NCBI GenBank assembly: GCA_029582165.1
Contig: CM055870.1
Span: forward strand, 44,658,513-44,722,512
Length of the DNA stretch: 64,000 nucleotides
Direction of reading: 5' to 3'
Source of the DNA: Portulaca oleracea
Lineage: Eukaryota; Streptophyta; Magnoliopsida; Caryophyllales; Portulacaceae
The notes beneath the pieces are model-generated. The model worked only from the letters and a program-made list of their open reading frames with translations. It searched no databases and was not told the origin of the DNA. Position numbers and translations under genes: made by a program. Each line of letters starts with the position of its first letter. Within the stretch, counting starts at the first letter, position 1. Positions 45,927 through 59,085 of the stretch are shown one piece after another.

Positions 45927-47116
45927 ATGGGTTCCCATCATTCATAAATTAACATTTTGAACATATCTAATATATTCTTAAACCATCACATATCACAAAC
46001 AATCACATATTACAATAATAAATACTTCACACATAACAACACATTTATTGAAAAAAATAAACTGGACAGATTGCAACACTCGCATAAAACGAACCATAAC
46101 TTCACTTCCCGACATCCTATGGGTACGGTTTTGGACATTCTGGAAACTTTGGGATGTTTACTAAACCTTTTACGTTGACTCCGAGACCTAAAACACACCC
46201 TAAGGTCCTCAAAAATAGTTAACTATATAACTTGTTCAGTTCTGACCTAGGTGCGTTATTTGGGTCCTATCTCAGAATATACACCTCGAAATCCCAAACC
46301 GCAAAATTTCTATGAAAGCTAACACACTAAAGTAGTTCTTAGCCAAACGGTAGGGCTAAAAATCAACTACACAATAAATGGTGACTGATACCGTACGACT
46401 CATAAATTCTGTCCAAACTGACCTATCTTTAGCTCGGGGTTTTTCGGTCCTATTTTAACCCTGCTGTCCCGGGACTCTAACTTGGGTCTCTAAACAGTCC
46501 ACTTAAGGTCAAATACCTTCCCATTCACCCCCTAACACAACCAAGGTCAAATTATACTCAAACTAACACCAAATTCTCACATAAACAATTAAATTTTCAA
46601 AATAAACATTTACTTTAAAAACCAACCATAAAGGTCACGATAAAACTCAAATTTTCGGCATTAAACCTTATGGAAATAAACCACGCACAGCAAGGGTACC
46701 AAACCTTCACTCATAACAAAAATTTAAATCGTTTCTAAGTAGGAGGAAAACGATAAAACTCATAATAAAATGTAATATATTATAATAATCAATAACAATA
46801 CGATTTCCTCATCAAAGATCAAAACTTTACTAAATATAGTATAATTTACTTGTAAAAACCATAAGAAGATTTTAACAAGACTTTTTGAAAAGCTATTATA
46901 TAATAATAATAATCAAATTATATGAAGCTAATTTACATATTACTTGTAATAAAAATCACATATACGTAAACATAATAATCATATTATAGGAAACTAATAA
47001 TCATATTATAATCACAATAAGAACAAAGAAGCAGAGAAGTAAAAATCAAGAAAATGACTATCTACCACTCTAGATTATAGACACGACTTTATAAGCATGA
47101 AATAAATAAATCAAAG
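45927..47116. other. Unrelated block between nsLTP copies 2 and 3
   Basis: About 1.2 kb not found in the other units; it replaces the rest of unit 2 and the first part of gene copy 3. AT-rich, no convincing ORF; parts (46,100-46,520) look like LTR sequence but no termini were identified. It begins TGGGTTCCCATCATT, the inverse of a 15-base word present in every unit (for example 40,739-40,757). Confidence 0.4.
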
Positions 47117-47302
47117 GAGTTGAGCCCTTGTTTTGGAGCTTTCATCTTTAACCTGCCACCCTCGGCGTCGTGCTGTCCCAAATTGAGAGAGCAGCAATCC
47201 TGCTTTTGCCAGTATTACAACAACCCAGCCTTTGCACAGTACGTAAACTCTACCGGCGCTCAGCGCATTGCTTCCTCCTGCCAAGTTTCTGTCAACTGCT
47301 AA
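47117..47302 (+). pseudogene. Type-2 nsLTP, copy 3 (5'-truncated)
   Basis: Similarity to the other copies starts abruptly at 47,117 (GAGTTGAGCCC). Signal peptide, promoter and first cysteine are absent. The remaining part (SPCFGAFIFNLPPSASCCPK ... IASSCQVSVNC) keeps seven of the eight conserved cysteines and ends at the normal stop, with P for A after CC and QSC for QPC. No in-frame ATG precedes it. It is followed by the complete 3' flank of a unit. Confidence 0.88.
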
Positions 47303-48653
47303 TCAATATGTTACTTATGTGCTGATATACTGTTGAATAATTAGTAAATATTAATAAGAGAATAAATGTATTGATTCTATCAATGTCCAACATGGATAGA
47401 ATAATGTTGTCTCTAGGTCCTAGAGAGTATAAATAAGTTTTCCTAATTAATGTCCCAAATGGTCAAAGTAATGTATCTTCTAGCTCTTTATAAGTTAAAG
47501 AGTTATATGGATTAACAAATAAATAAACTATGGACTTTGCTAACTTGTGCTTAAGTTACGTTTCAAAGCTTCGCAATGAACCTCACACTCGCGTGCAGCG
47601 TGGGCTGTAGGGTGCTAGAGGCGCTTTTGGAACTTATTAGGCGCAATTGGTACTTGGCACTAGGCACTCATTTTATTTATTACAATTTACTGAGGGTGGT
47701 TGTTTGTTGAATGTTAATAACTGCCATTAACAGTTTTTCATAGCTGTCTCTTATCCATATCTTGTCATTTGGACAGAAATCATTAGACAACCATTAGATG
47801 GGATTGATGATTATATATATTCGTCAATCTAGGAAGCTTTGTTGTATTTTGGAGAAATGAATTTGCATAATGAGAAAATTTTTTCTTAAAGAAAGTGATT
47901 TCATTCACGCTTCAAAACATCAATCCATCTCAGAGTTTCTCATATATGTATATATATGTGTTTGTTTTCATGTACACTGATTGTGTTGTGAATGTTTTGT
48001 TTTATTTGTACTAGCTAGCTACAACACGCTTTCATATATATGCTATTGCAAGACCTGACAATTTCTGACCCGACCCGATAACCTGGGCCGGACTCGCCCT
48101 AAATTTCTAGGTTTTGAACACGATTGTTTCAACTAAACCCGAAATACATCGAATCCGAAAAGTAGCGGGTCAAACCCGACCCGCCCGTTTGACCCAAAAA
48201 AGTAACTTTTTAAGTCCAACTTTATTAAAATTTGTGACTTTTCATTGAACTTTTTAACTATTGAACTATAAGCGCAACTAATTTATTTCTTATTTCTCTA
48301 ATTTATGTGAAAAAAACTACAATAATCTATCGTTATTAGAAGATAATCATATTTTATCATGTATACTGTACAGAGACCATTTTTTAAAAAGAAAGAATGG
48401 AAAAAGGTCACAATCATAACCCGTTGGGTTGAATCGAAACCAAAATACACAACCTGTACATTTTTACCAGAACTCGAAATACACCCGACCCGTATTTACA
48501 CGAACCCAATATACGGCCTACCCGAAACCAGCACGCCCGCCCGAAATGTCAAGTTTGGCTATTGCTGATATACGTATATATGAACCTTGTGGACTACTTG
48601 TATGTAGATCAGTAGATGCATGTCATATGTCTTAATTTCAATGTATACTATGA

Positions 48654-48999
48654 CTCTGTTTGGTAAAAACAATTGTTGGTTGTTTGCATTGTTTGTTTAC
48701 TATTGACTGTTTGTATTGGTTGTTTTGAAAAATTGTGTTTAACTGTTTGCATTGGCTATTTGAAAAACTTGTATTTGTTTAAATTCCATCTATACCCCTA
48801 TATAAATAATATTTTAGGATGGCAAATGTGCAAATCTAGATAAGTTTTGGATTAACATGTCTTTTCCACAATAAGTAATTTTCAATAGGATACTCTAACC
48901 ACCCTATTGAAAATTGGCTCATTAGGACCAAACAGCCAACAAAATACACACTTTAGCAACACTCAAAAAGCATATTTCACAATTATTTACCAAACTGGA
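48654..48999. mobile_element. MITE-like segment in unit 3
   Basis: Counterpart of 40,322-40,670, with left end CTCTGTTTGGTAA and right end TTACCAAACTGGA, about 346 bp. It lacks a few bases near the right end compared with unit 1. Confidence 0.5.
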
Positions 49000-50656
49000 C
49001 GTATATCTATAAACTTAATTATAACTATCAATGTATTATGCTTTAGGTATACTCATGATTGTAGAATTTCTGATGATGGGAACCCAAAGTTAGAGATTTC
49101 GAATTGTCGTATCACCTAAACTTTAACTTAATTAGGACATGTTCTTTAATTGGGTTAAGCCTAACAAACCTAACCTAATTAACTTAACTTAACTTATCTT
49201 TAACTTACCTAATCTAACCCAACTCCTTAAAAACATCCAAATCAAAAATAACTGTTTAAATGAAAAAGGATTTCAAATAATAATATTTTATTCTCCAATC
49301 AATTCATTTTTTCCAACACTTACAACTTTTTCATGTATATTACCCAAAATATTCAATTTTATTAATAAAATATTTTCGCCCAAAATCTAACTTAGCTCAA
49401 ACATATCCTATCTTTTCCTATCCTATGCTATATTATCCTAACTTATCCTAATTTACTAAACTAACTGAACCTAACCTGACAAAAGAACAGGTCCATAATA
49501 TCATCAATGTAAAACTTGTCATTTGATGCTAGAGTTTAAGCGTAGAATTTTATTATTTCAATGTAAATGGGCTTTACTAACCATGACACACTCTTTTTTT
49601 CTTATGTTACTCCCAATCAATTCTCACTTTTCCACATTTGTTGCGAACTCAATCCGAACATTCATATTAGCCACACATATATGTAAGTTACATATCTCTT
49701 CCAACTTTTAGGAGCATACATCAACTTAAATACATATCTAACTAAAACTCGAGGATTTAAGAAAAGTTTATTAAAATTTCTATCTTTGAATCTCTTCTTA
49801 AACTTCCTTTGTGAATCCTCATAATAGAATCAAAATTTGCTTGATGAAATTGAAAAGATCGAATCAGCAATTGGAATATGATCCCAAGATCACAATTTAC
49901 AACAAATTCTAGTAATTCGGATTTGAAATCTACGGAGACTATGAAAATAGTGTTGGGATATCTCAAAGCTTTGATCCCTAGTCAACTAAGAGTACATTAC
50001 AAGAATTAGCACCACTTTGTTGCCCTCACTTGATAATGAGAATTATTGGTGTTGGGGTTAATCAAATTGTGGAAATTTCTCCACCAAATCGGTAACTTAG
50101 TTGGCATATGGGAGTTCGCTGGACAAAAAGCTTTAGCACTACCGGCAAATTTGAGACCTCAACATTATGCTCGAGCTTAGAGTATTTGTATGGAATGTTT
50201 TCGATCAAGCCCTCCCCACCGGCATGGCATTGAGAAGACTAGCCTTTGATATATATATTAAAATTCGCACATGTCACCCTTCACATTTATGATACTTTAT
50301 AGCTTTAACCCTGATTTTATTGATTTAATATTTACCTCCTCCGACATTTCAAACCGATTTCATTTAGCAACATTTTCGGTGAATTAGCAACCTTTATGGT
50401 GAAGTCCAACTATTCCTTCCCCTTGATGTACCACCCATCCAATTATTATTCAATCTGGGAATAATAATATTCATTTTAACTTTTATTATAATTCACTTGC
50501 AACATATCAACAAAAAGAAAAATAATGAACTTTCAACACATAATACTATAGTAAGAAATATTCCCTAATCTATATTTATATTTTAGACGAGAATACCATA
50601 TCAAAATGAATAGTTAGGTACTATAACTAGAGAAATCTCAACGATAAGTACAAAAA

Positions 50657-52888
50657 TCTATGTAATATATAAAGCCAAAGGGGTTTATGGTACGCAAATT
50701 TCACTTTGCCCATTTTACCCCTTGCTATAAATAAATTATAAGGATAGATTAGTAATTACGATATTTTTTATTTGCACCAAAATTAGTTTTCAAATAAATC
50801 ATTACCAACATGATTTGAACCTCTAATCCAAAGGAAACTTTCCAATTTCTATACCACTAGACCACCATATTTTTAATTAATATTTTCTTATATATTCTCT
50901 ATTTAACTCTTTTACATTGAAACCGTCATTTACATTATTATTATTTTTTGGGTTTCTATTTTCCCTTATTTACATTATATTATTATTTTTTAAATTTCTT
51001 TTAGATTCATATGTTGTTATGTTACAATATTTTATTTTTTGATATATGTTTTATGCACAGTATATTATTAACTTTAATCACCTTTATTTCTTTAGAAAAT
51101 ATTCAATTTTGTTAAAAAAATCATTATTACATTATACGAGTACTTAGAATCAACCTATACCTATTTTCTCTCCAATTCCGTGACTTATTATATTTTTTAT
51201 GTCATAAGTCAAGAGTAAATTACATTTACCCTACCTGAGATTTGCGGTAATAATTTTTACACACCCCACATTTTTGAAATAATTTTTACCTTACCTCACA
51301 ATAGCTCTAAGTGTTTTATATCCTACCTAAAGTTTGACGTAATAATTATTACACACCCTATTTTTGTTAAATAATTTTTACCTTACCTCACATAAATTGT
51401 AAGTGATTTTTACCCTACTTGAGATTTGTTGTAAGTATTATTGCAACACTAAAACATAACAAGGATGTCACGACTTAACGAAGTGATCTATATCGTATTA
51501 GACGCATAATTTTTTCGCGCGAGCGATAACTTATATAATGAAGCGTTTAGCTAGGTGTAGGGGTATTGTTTATTTATCTTTTTTTTTTACTGTGAATAAC
51601 TTAAATCATGATGTATGAATCAATAACTAGCTACGTATGGGTAGATTCACATTTTGGTGGAAATCGACAACTGTGAAAGGGTTTAGGATTGATCTACATG
51701 ATCAACAGTGCAAAGGGTGTAGTAAGGGAGGAATGAAAGGTTAGGGAAAGTTTAATGGAGCATAGATGATGGAGACTGAGATTTCATTGTAGATTACTTC
51801 CTGTTTGGTTCCTAGGATGACATTTCATGACATTCAAATGTTGTTTTAGATTTTAGATCTTCAGTAGTAAAGGTGGAAATCAAAGATCTAGATTTTTACT
51901 AACACTTACTGCCATAACAAGTTAAGTAAATATCACTTACAACTATTGTGAGGTAGGGTAAAAATTATTTCACAAAGGTGGTTTGTATAACAATTATTAT
52001 GACAAACCTCGAGTAGGATAAAAAACACTCAGAGCTTATGTGAGGTAAAGTAAAAATTATTTAACAAATGTGGGGTGTGTAAAAATTATTACAGCAAATC
52101 TCAGGTAGGGTAAATGTAATTGATTCCATAAGTCAACACACAAATTGTTGTATAGTTTCTTATTTGCCTATTATCTTTCTTTATAAATTAATTGTAAACA
52201 AAGAAATTAGCCAATCACCTTATTTCTCAATTAACCTCCCTCACATCTCTCCTCCTCCATTTTTCATGTTTATTCTCATTCTCATTTATTAACTAATTAT
52301 TTTCCTATTATTTACTAAAAGAATCAAAATTATAAAATCTATCTAATATATTCACTTAAGGTTAAGTTAAATCATACATATATAAATTTTCTATTATTTT
52401 ATGAAAATGAGAAAAATCATAAAATCTACCTAATAGGTTGGTTAATGCAAAATTAATTAAATCATGTATATATAAATTTTTCTAGCATTTACAAAAATGA
52501 GAAAAATCAAAATCTACCTAATATGTTGATGGGTGTTAAATTAAATCATGCATCTATGTGTGTCTGTGTATCATAGAGAGATTGAGAGAAAACAAAGATG
52601 TCAGAAATTTATTTAGTATAAATCAAAAATTTTTGAAAAGTAAGTACATGATACAATTTATATATTTTTATTTAAAGACAAGTTTTGATTCGCACGTATT
52701 GCGTACATCGATTGTTAATTAAATTTATTTTTTGTGTGTGTATATATCTTTTTATTTAAAGACAAGTTTTGGTTCGCACACATTATGTGCACCGATTTTT
52801 AAATTTAATTTTTTTTGTGTATATATACACACATCAAAAAAAATAAATTTAACAAGTGATGCACGCAATGCGTGCAAATCAAAACTTG
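50657..52888 (+). mobile_element. Non-autonomous Helitron-like element
   Basis: Compared with unit 1, an insertion splits ACAAAAA|TAACTATTAGGCC. It starts TCTATGTAATATATAAAG, like plant Helitron 5' ends (TC..), and was inserted between A and T without target duplication. Near the 3' end TGCACGC-AAT-GCGTGCA (about 52,859-52,875) forms a 7-bp hairpin about 10 bases before CTTG, which would be a decayed CTRR terminus. The last 15 bases are repeated once more at 52,905-52,919 behind a copy of the flanking host sequence. No Rep/helicase ORF is present. It contains a MULE-like insertion at 51,213-52,126. Confidence 0.65.
51213..52126. mobile_element. MULE-like element with long terminal inverted repeats
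   Basis: 914 bp bounded by the 10-bp direct repeat CATAAGTCAA (51,203-51,212 and 52,127-52,136), in the range of Mutator-like target duplications. The ends are inverted repeats of about 200 bp: GAGTAAATTACATTTACCCT on the left and GAATCAATTACATTTACCCT on the inverted right end. The middle (51,430-51,940) has no clear ORF, so it is non-autonomous. Confidence 0.78.
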
Positions 52889-53247
52889 TAACTATTAAGC
52901 CAACGCAAATCAAAACTTGTAACTATTAGGCCAACTTGAAGATATCATATTTTTCAAGCTTTTCAATATTGCTACACTGCTACTTTTCAATAGATCTAAG
53001 AAATTAAACATAAATAACTTAAACTGACTTAACTTAACTTAACTTAACTTAATATATCCTTACCAAATCTAACCTAACCCAACTCCCTAAAAAATACCAA
53101 AACCAAAAATAATTTTTTAAATTAAAGAGAAATACAAATAATATTATTTGAACACCATCAAATCATTTATTATTAGACTCTTTTAAAAACTAATTTCATT
53201 ATTGACATCTATAACAATATGAATTTCTACCACATGCAATTTACATT

Positions 53248-53711
53248 CACTGCTAAAAACATATGTATTACCGACTATTTTTTTCCAAACAATTTGAATG
53301 GTTGGAAAAAACTAAAAACCATTGTAGCAACCATTTCTATTTTTTTCGATTTTCCAATTGTTTTTCAACTTTTAAGTAGGAAAAATGGTTGGAAATTTCA
53401 ACGACTTATCCTAAAATGGTCGGAAATTTTTCCTACCAATCATTTTTCTACTGCTCGAAAATGATCGGGAAAACAGTTGGTAGTCCGACCGTTTTTCTAA
53501 CCATTGTAAAAAAGGAGGAAAAAGGATGGTAGGAAAAAGTTCCCACCATTTTAGCAAAAGTGGTTGGAATTTTCAACCTTTTTCCCACCTAAAATTTTAA
53601 AAATAGTTAAAAAAATGAAAAAACATATGAAATGATTGCTAAAACGATTGATTTTTCGAACCATTTTAATTTGATCGGAAAAAGTTGTTGGTAATACAAA
53701 TATTTTTAGTG
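53248..53711. mobile_element. Small CACTA-like element in unit 3
   Basis: 464 bp, the counterpart of 42,000-42,463, with left end CACTGCTAAAAACATATGTA and the same GGTTGGAAA/TTTCCAACC subterminal words. The open frame at 53,219-53,464 runs across it and is not a gene. Confidence 0.5.
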
Positions 53712-54699
53712 TTGGTTACAATTTATCGCATATTTTGTTATAGTTGATTTTTTTTCACGAATTAATTAGTACATTGGATATTTTATTATAGTTGAATTTT
53801 TTTTCCAAATATGATAGTAGCAGCTTCCATATCTTTAAGTTGTGTAAAATTAATGTCATCTGAGAAAAATACTTATATCACAATAAATATAATTAATTGT
53901 TGCAACATGCTTCTTTGATCAATATATATTGATTTGAGTTTTATTCGGGTAGAATAACCAGTAATTTACTATATAACTAAGATAGTTAAAAAAAATTCAA
54001 ATACATTTTTTAGAATCTCCCTATAAAATTTTGTAAAAAATTATATCTCCACAAATAAAATTACTTATTACAACAATCACTTCAATCAACATATCATCAG
54101 TCCAATGTTCCCAAGGTAAAATCAATGATAATTACACATTGTAACTCTGATAGTTGAATTGTTTTAACTATAGTCAAATATCCCTAATAATATTACAAGA
54201 TATTATATTCTTATTTTTTACACTCTAACATATTATTTATATATATTTAAATTGAAACACTAGCTAAAACTTAACCTCACACCTACATTCCCTGCCCAAC
54301 TTCCCTCCCACGCTTGCATTAATTATATTTTTTGACATTCTATTCATTTATTTTCTTTTATTATTTACGTTTATATACATTTGTATACCTAACTTATCAC
54401 TGAATTTGTTAAAACGAAAAGAAATAGTTATTTATTAAGAAAATATGTATATTAGACACACACAATCATTGTAAGTACGATCTAGTTGTGAATTCAATTA
54501 ATTTCTTATAAATTAAAACAACCATTGTGTAGGGTCGAGCCTAGAAAATTAAATCTCGCAGTTGGATGGATATGCGGTATCCGTGTATAAATTGAGCACT
54601 AACTAAAACTTAACTTCACATATGCATACATTCCTTCCCCAACATCCACTCCCAAAACATCGACTAATTTTGATCGGCGACTGCCAGGTATCTTCAGCG

Positions 54700-54990
54700 A
54701 TGGTTGACAAGGTGGGTGTGGTTGCGATGATGGCGGTGATTGCAGTCGCTGTGCTGATGGCTGAGCAACCGTTGATGGCGGAGGCAGTAACATGCGACAC
54801 AATGGAGCTGAGCCCTTGTTTTGGAGCTTTCATCTTTAACCTGCCACCCTCAGCGTTGTGTTGTGCCAAGTTGAGAGAGCAGCAACCCTGCTTTTGCCAG
54901 TATTACAACAACCCAGCCTTTGCCCAGTACGTAAACTCTACCGGCGCTCAGCGCATTGCTTCCTCCTGCCAAGTTCCTGTCAACTGTTAA
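54700..54990 (+). CDS. Type-2 non-specific lipid transfer protein, copy 4
   Basis: 96 residues, intronless. The signal peptide MVDKVGVVAMMAVIAVAVLM leads to AEA, the expected cleavage site, followed by VTCDTMELSPC. The mature 67 residues contain exactly the eight nsLTP2 cysteines (VTC, SPC, LCC, CFC, SSC, VNC) with R where copy 1 has the extra cysteine. It is expected to bind lipids outside the cell. TATAAA lies 114 bp upstream and AATAAA follows the stop. Of the five copies this has the best combination of promoter, signal peptide and cysteine pattern, so it is the most likely functional one. The in-frame upstream ATG at 54,622 is not preferred, for the reasons given for copy 1. Confidence 0.92.
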   Translation: MVDKVGVVAMMAVIAVAVLMAEQPLMAEAVTCDTMELSPCFGAFIFNLPPSALCCAKLREQQPCFCQYYNNPAFAQYVNSTGAQRIASSCQVPVNC

Positions 54991-56356
54991 TCAATATGTT
55001 ACTTAAGTGCTGATATACTGTTGAAAAATTAGTAAAAGTTAATAAGAGAATAAATGTATTGGTTCTATCAATGTCCAACATGGATGGAATAATGTTGTCT
55101 CTAGCTCCTAGAGAGTATAAATAAGTTTTCCTAATTATTGTCCCAAATGGTCAAAGTAATGTATCTTCTAACTCTTTACAAGTTAAAGGGTTATATGGAT
55201 TTACAAATAAATAAACTATGGACTTTCCTAACCTGTGCTTAAGTTAAGTTTCAAAACTTCGCAATGAACCTCACACTCGCACGCGACGTGGGTTGTAGGG
55301 TGCTAGAGGCGTTTTTGGCACTTATTAGGCGCAATTGGCACTTGACACTTGGCACTCATTTTATTATTACAATTGACTGAGGGTGGTTGTTTGTTGAATG
55401 TCCATAACTGTCATTAACAGTTTTCCATAGTTGTCTCTTATCCATATCTTGTCATTTGGATAGAAATTATTAGACGGCCATTAGATGGGATTGATGATTA
55501 TATATATTCGTCAATCTAGGAAACTTTGTTGTATTTTGGAGACACGAATTTGCATAATGAGCAAATTTTGTCTTAAAGAAAGTGATTTCATTCACGCTTC
55601 AAAGCATCAATCCATCTCAGAGTTTCTCATATATGTATATATATATGTTTTGTTTTTATGTACACTGATTGTGTTATGAATGTTTTGTTTTATGTATGCT
55701 AGCTAGCTACAACACACTTTCATATATATGCTATTGCAAGACCTGACAATTTCTGACCCGACCTAATAACCTGGGCCGAACTCTCCCTAAATTTCTTGGT
55801 TTTGAATACAATTGTTTCAACTAAACCCAAAATACATCGAATTCGAAAAGTAGCGGGTCAAACCCGACCCGCCCATTTGACCCAAAAAAAGTAACTTTTT
55901 AAGTCCAACTTTATTAAAATTTGTGACTTTTCATTGAAATTTTTAACTATTAAACTATAAGCGCAACTTATTTATTTCTTATTTCTCTAATTTAAGTGAA
56001 AAAAGTTACAATAATCTATCGTTATTAGACGACAATCATATTTTATTATGTATACTGTACAAAAACTAGTATTTAGAGACCATTTTTTAAAAAGAAATAA
56101 TGGAAAAAGGTCACAATCATATTCCGTTGGGTTGAATCGAAACCAAAGTACATAACCTGTACATATTTACCCGAACTCGAAATACACCCGACCTGTATTT
56201 ACACGAACCCAATATACGGCCTACCCGAAACCAGCCCGCCCGACCAAAATGTCAAGTTTGGCTATTGCTGATATACGTATATATGAACCTTGTGGACTAC
56301 TTGTATGTAGATCAGTAGATGCATGTCCTATGTCTTAATTTTAATGTATACTATGG

Positions 56357-56701
56357 CTCTGTTTGGTAATAACAATTGTTGGTTGTTTGCATTGTTTGTT
56401 TACTATTGACTGTTTGTATTGGCTGTTTGGAAAAGTTGTGTTTAACTGTTTGCGTTGGCTATTTGAAAAACTTGTATTTGTTTAAATTCCATCTATACCC
56501 CTATATAAATAATATTTTAGGATGGCAAATGTGCAAATTTAGATAAGTTTTTGATTAACAGGTCTTTTCCACAATAAGTAATTTTCAATAGGATACTCTA
56601 ACCACCCTATTCAAAATTGGCTGATTGGGACCAAACAGCCAACAAAATACACACTTTAGCAACACTCAAAAAGCATATTTCACAATTATTTACCAAACTG
56701 G
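56357..56701. mobile_element. MITE-like segment in unit 4
   Basis: Counterpart of 40,322-40,670 and 48,654-48,999, about 345 bp, with GCTCTGTTTGGTAATAAC at the left end. Confidence 0.5.
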
Positions 56702-58659
56702 ACGTATATCTATAAACTTAATTATAACTATCAATGTAATATGCTTTAGGTATACTCATGATTGTAGAATTTCTGATGATGGGAACCCAAAGTTAGAGAT
56801 TTGGAGTCGTCGTATCACCTAAACTTTAACTTAATTAGGCCTTGTTCTTTAATTGGGTTAAGCCTAACAAACCTAATCTAATTAACATAACTGATCTTAT
56901 CTTTAGCTTACCTTACCTAACCCAACTCCCTAAAAACACCCAAATCAAAAATAAATTTTTAAATGAAAAAGGATTTCAAATAATATTATTTTATTCTCCA
57001 ATCAATTCATTTTTTCCAACACTAACAACTTTTTCATGTATATTATTCAAAATATTCAATTTTATTAATAAAATATTTTCGCCCAAAATCTAACTTAGCT
57101 CAAACATATCATATCCTTTCCTATGTTATCCTATGTTATCCTAACTTATCCTAATTTACTAAACTAATCTTAACCTAACCTGACAAAAGAACAGGGCCAT
57201 AATATTATCAATGTAAAACTTGTAACTTGATGCTAGAGTTTAAGCACAGTTTTAACGATGTTATTATTTCAATGAAAATGGGGTTTACTAACCATGACAC
57301 ACTCTTTTTTTCTTAAGTTACTCCCAATCGATTCTCACTTTTCCACTTTTGATGCGAACTCAATCCAAACATTCATATTAGCAACACATATATGTAAGTT
57401 ACAGATCTCTACTTTTAGGAGCATACATCAACTTAAATACATATCTAACTAAAACTCGAGAATTTAAGAAAAGATTATTAAAATTTCTATCTTTGAATCG
57501 CTTCTTAAACTTCTTTTGTGAATCCTCACAATAGAATAAAAATTTGCTTGATGAAATTGAAAAGATCGAATCAGCAATTGGAATATGATCCCAAGATCAC
57601 AATTAACAACAAATTCTAGTAATTCGGATTTGAAATCTACGGGGACTATGAAAATAGTGTTGGGATATCTCAAAGCTCCGATCCCTAGTAAACTAAGAGT
57701 ACATTACAAGAATTAGCACCACTTTGTTGCCCTCATTTGATAATGAGAATGATTGGTGTTGGGGTTAATCAAATTGTGGAGATTTCTCAACCAAATCGGT
57801 AACTTAGTTGGCATATGGGAGTTCGCTGGACAAAAAGCTTTAGCACTACCGGCGAATTTGTGACCTCAACATTATGCTCGAGCTTAGAGTCTTTGTATTG
57901 AATGTTTTCGATCAAGCCCTCCCCACCAGAATGGCATTGAGAAGACTAGGCTTTGATATATATACTAAAATTAGCACATATCACCCTTCATGTAAATGAC
58001 ACTTTATAGCTTTAACCCTGATTTTATTGACTTAATATTTACCTCCTCCGACATTTCAAACCTATTTCATTTAGCAACATTTTCGATGAATTAGCAACCT
58101 TTATGGTGAAAGTCCAACTATTCTTTCCCCTTGATGTACCACCCACCAATTATTATTCAATCTGGGAATAATAATATTCATTTTAACTTTTATTATAATT
58201 CACTTCCAACATATCATCAAAAAGAAAAATAATGAACTTTCAACACATAATACTATAGTAAGAAATATTCCTTAATATAATCTACATTTATATTTTAGAC
58301 GAGAATACCATATCAAAATGACTAGTTAGGTACTATAACTAGAGAAATCTCAACGATAAGTACAAAAATAACTATTAAGCCAACTTGAAGATATCATATT
58401 TTTCAAGATTTTCAAAATAGACCTAAGAAATTAAATATAAATAACTTAAACTGACTTAACTTAATATATCCTTACCTAATCTAACATAACCCAACTCCCT
58501 AAAAAATATTAAAACCAAAAATAACTTTTTAAATTAAAGAGAAATTCAAATAATATTATTTGAACACCATCAAATCATTTATTATTAGACTCTTTTACAA
58601 ACTAATTTCATTATTGACATCTATAACAATATGAATTTCTATCACATGCAATTTCCATT

Positions 58660-59085
58660 CACTTCTAAAAACATGTGGACTATTTTTTCCAAACAATTTG
58701 AATGGTTGGAAATACTAAAAACCATTGTAGCAACCATTTCTAATTAAGTGGGAAAAATGGTTGGAAATTTCAACGACTTATCCTAAAATGGTGGGAAATT
58801 TTTCCTACCAATCATTTTCCTACTGCTCGAAAATGATCGGGAAAATAGTTGGTAGTCCGACTGTTTTTCTAACCATTGTAAAAAAAGGAGGAAAAATGAT
58901 GGTAGGAAAAATTTCCCACCTTTTTGGCAATAGTGGTTGGAATTTTCAACCTTTTTCCCACCTAAAATTTTAAAATAAGTTAAAAAAAATGAAAAAACAT
59001 ATGAAATAATTGTTAAAATGGTTGTTTTTTCCAACCGTTTTAATTTGATCGGAAAAAATTATTGGTAATACAAATATTTTTAGTG
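58660..59085. mobile_element. Small CACTA-like element in unit 4 (shortened)
   Basis: 426 bp, the counterpart of 42,000-42,463, missing about 40 bp near the left end. The open frames on both strands here (58,761-58,973 and 58,783-59,034) arise from the repeated GGTTGGAAA words and are not genes. Confidence 0.5.

Noticed and set aside
58761..59034. ORFs on both strands in the shortened CACTA-like element
   Set aside because: Caused by GGTTGGAAA inverted words; not conserved as frames in the other two copies.
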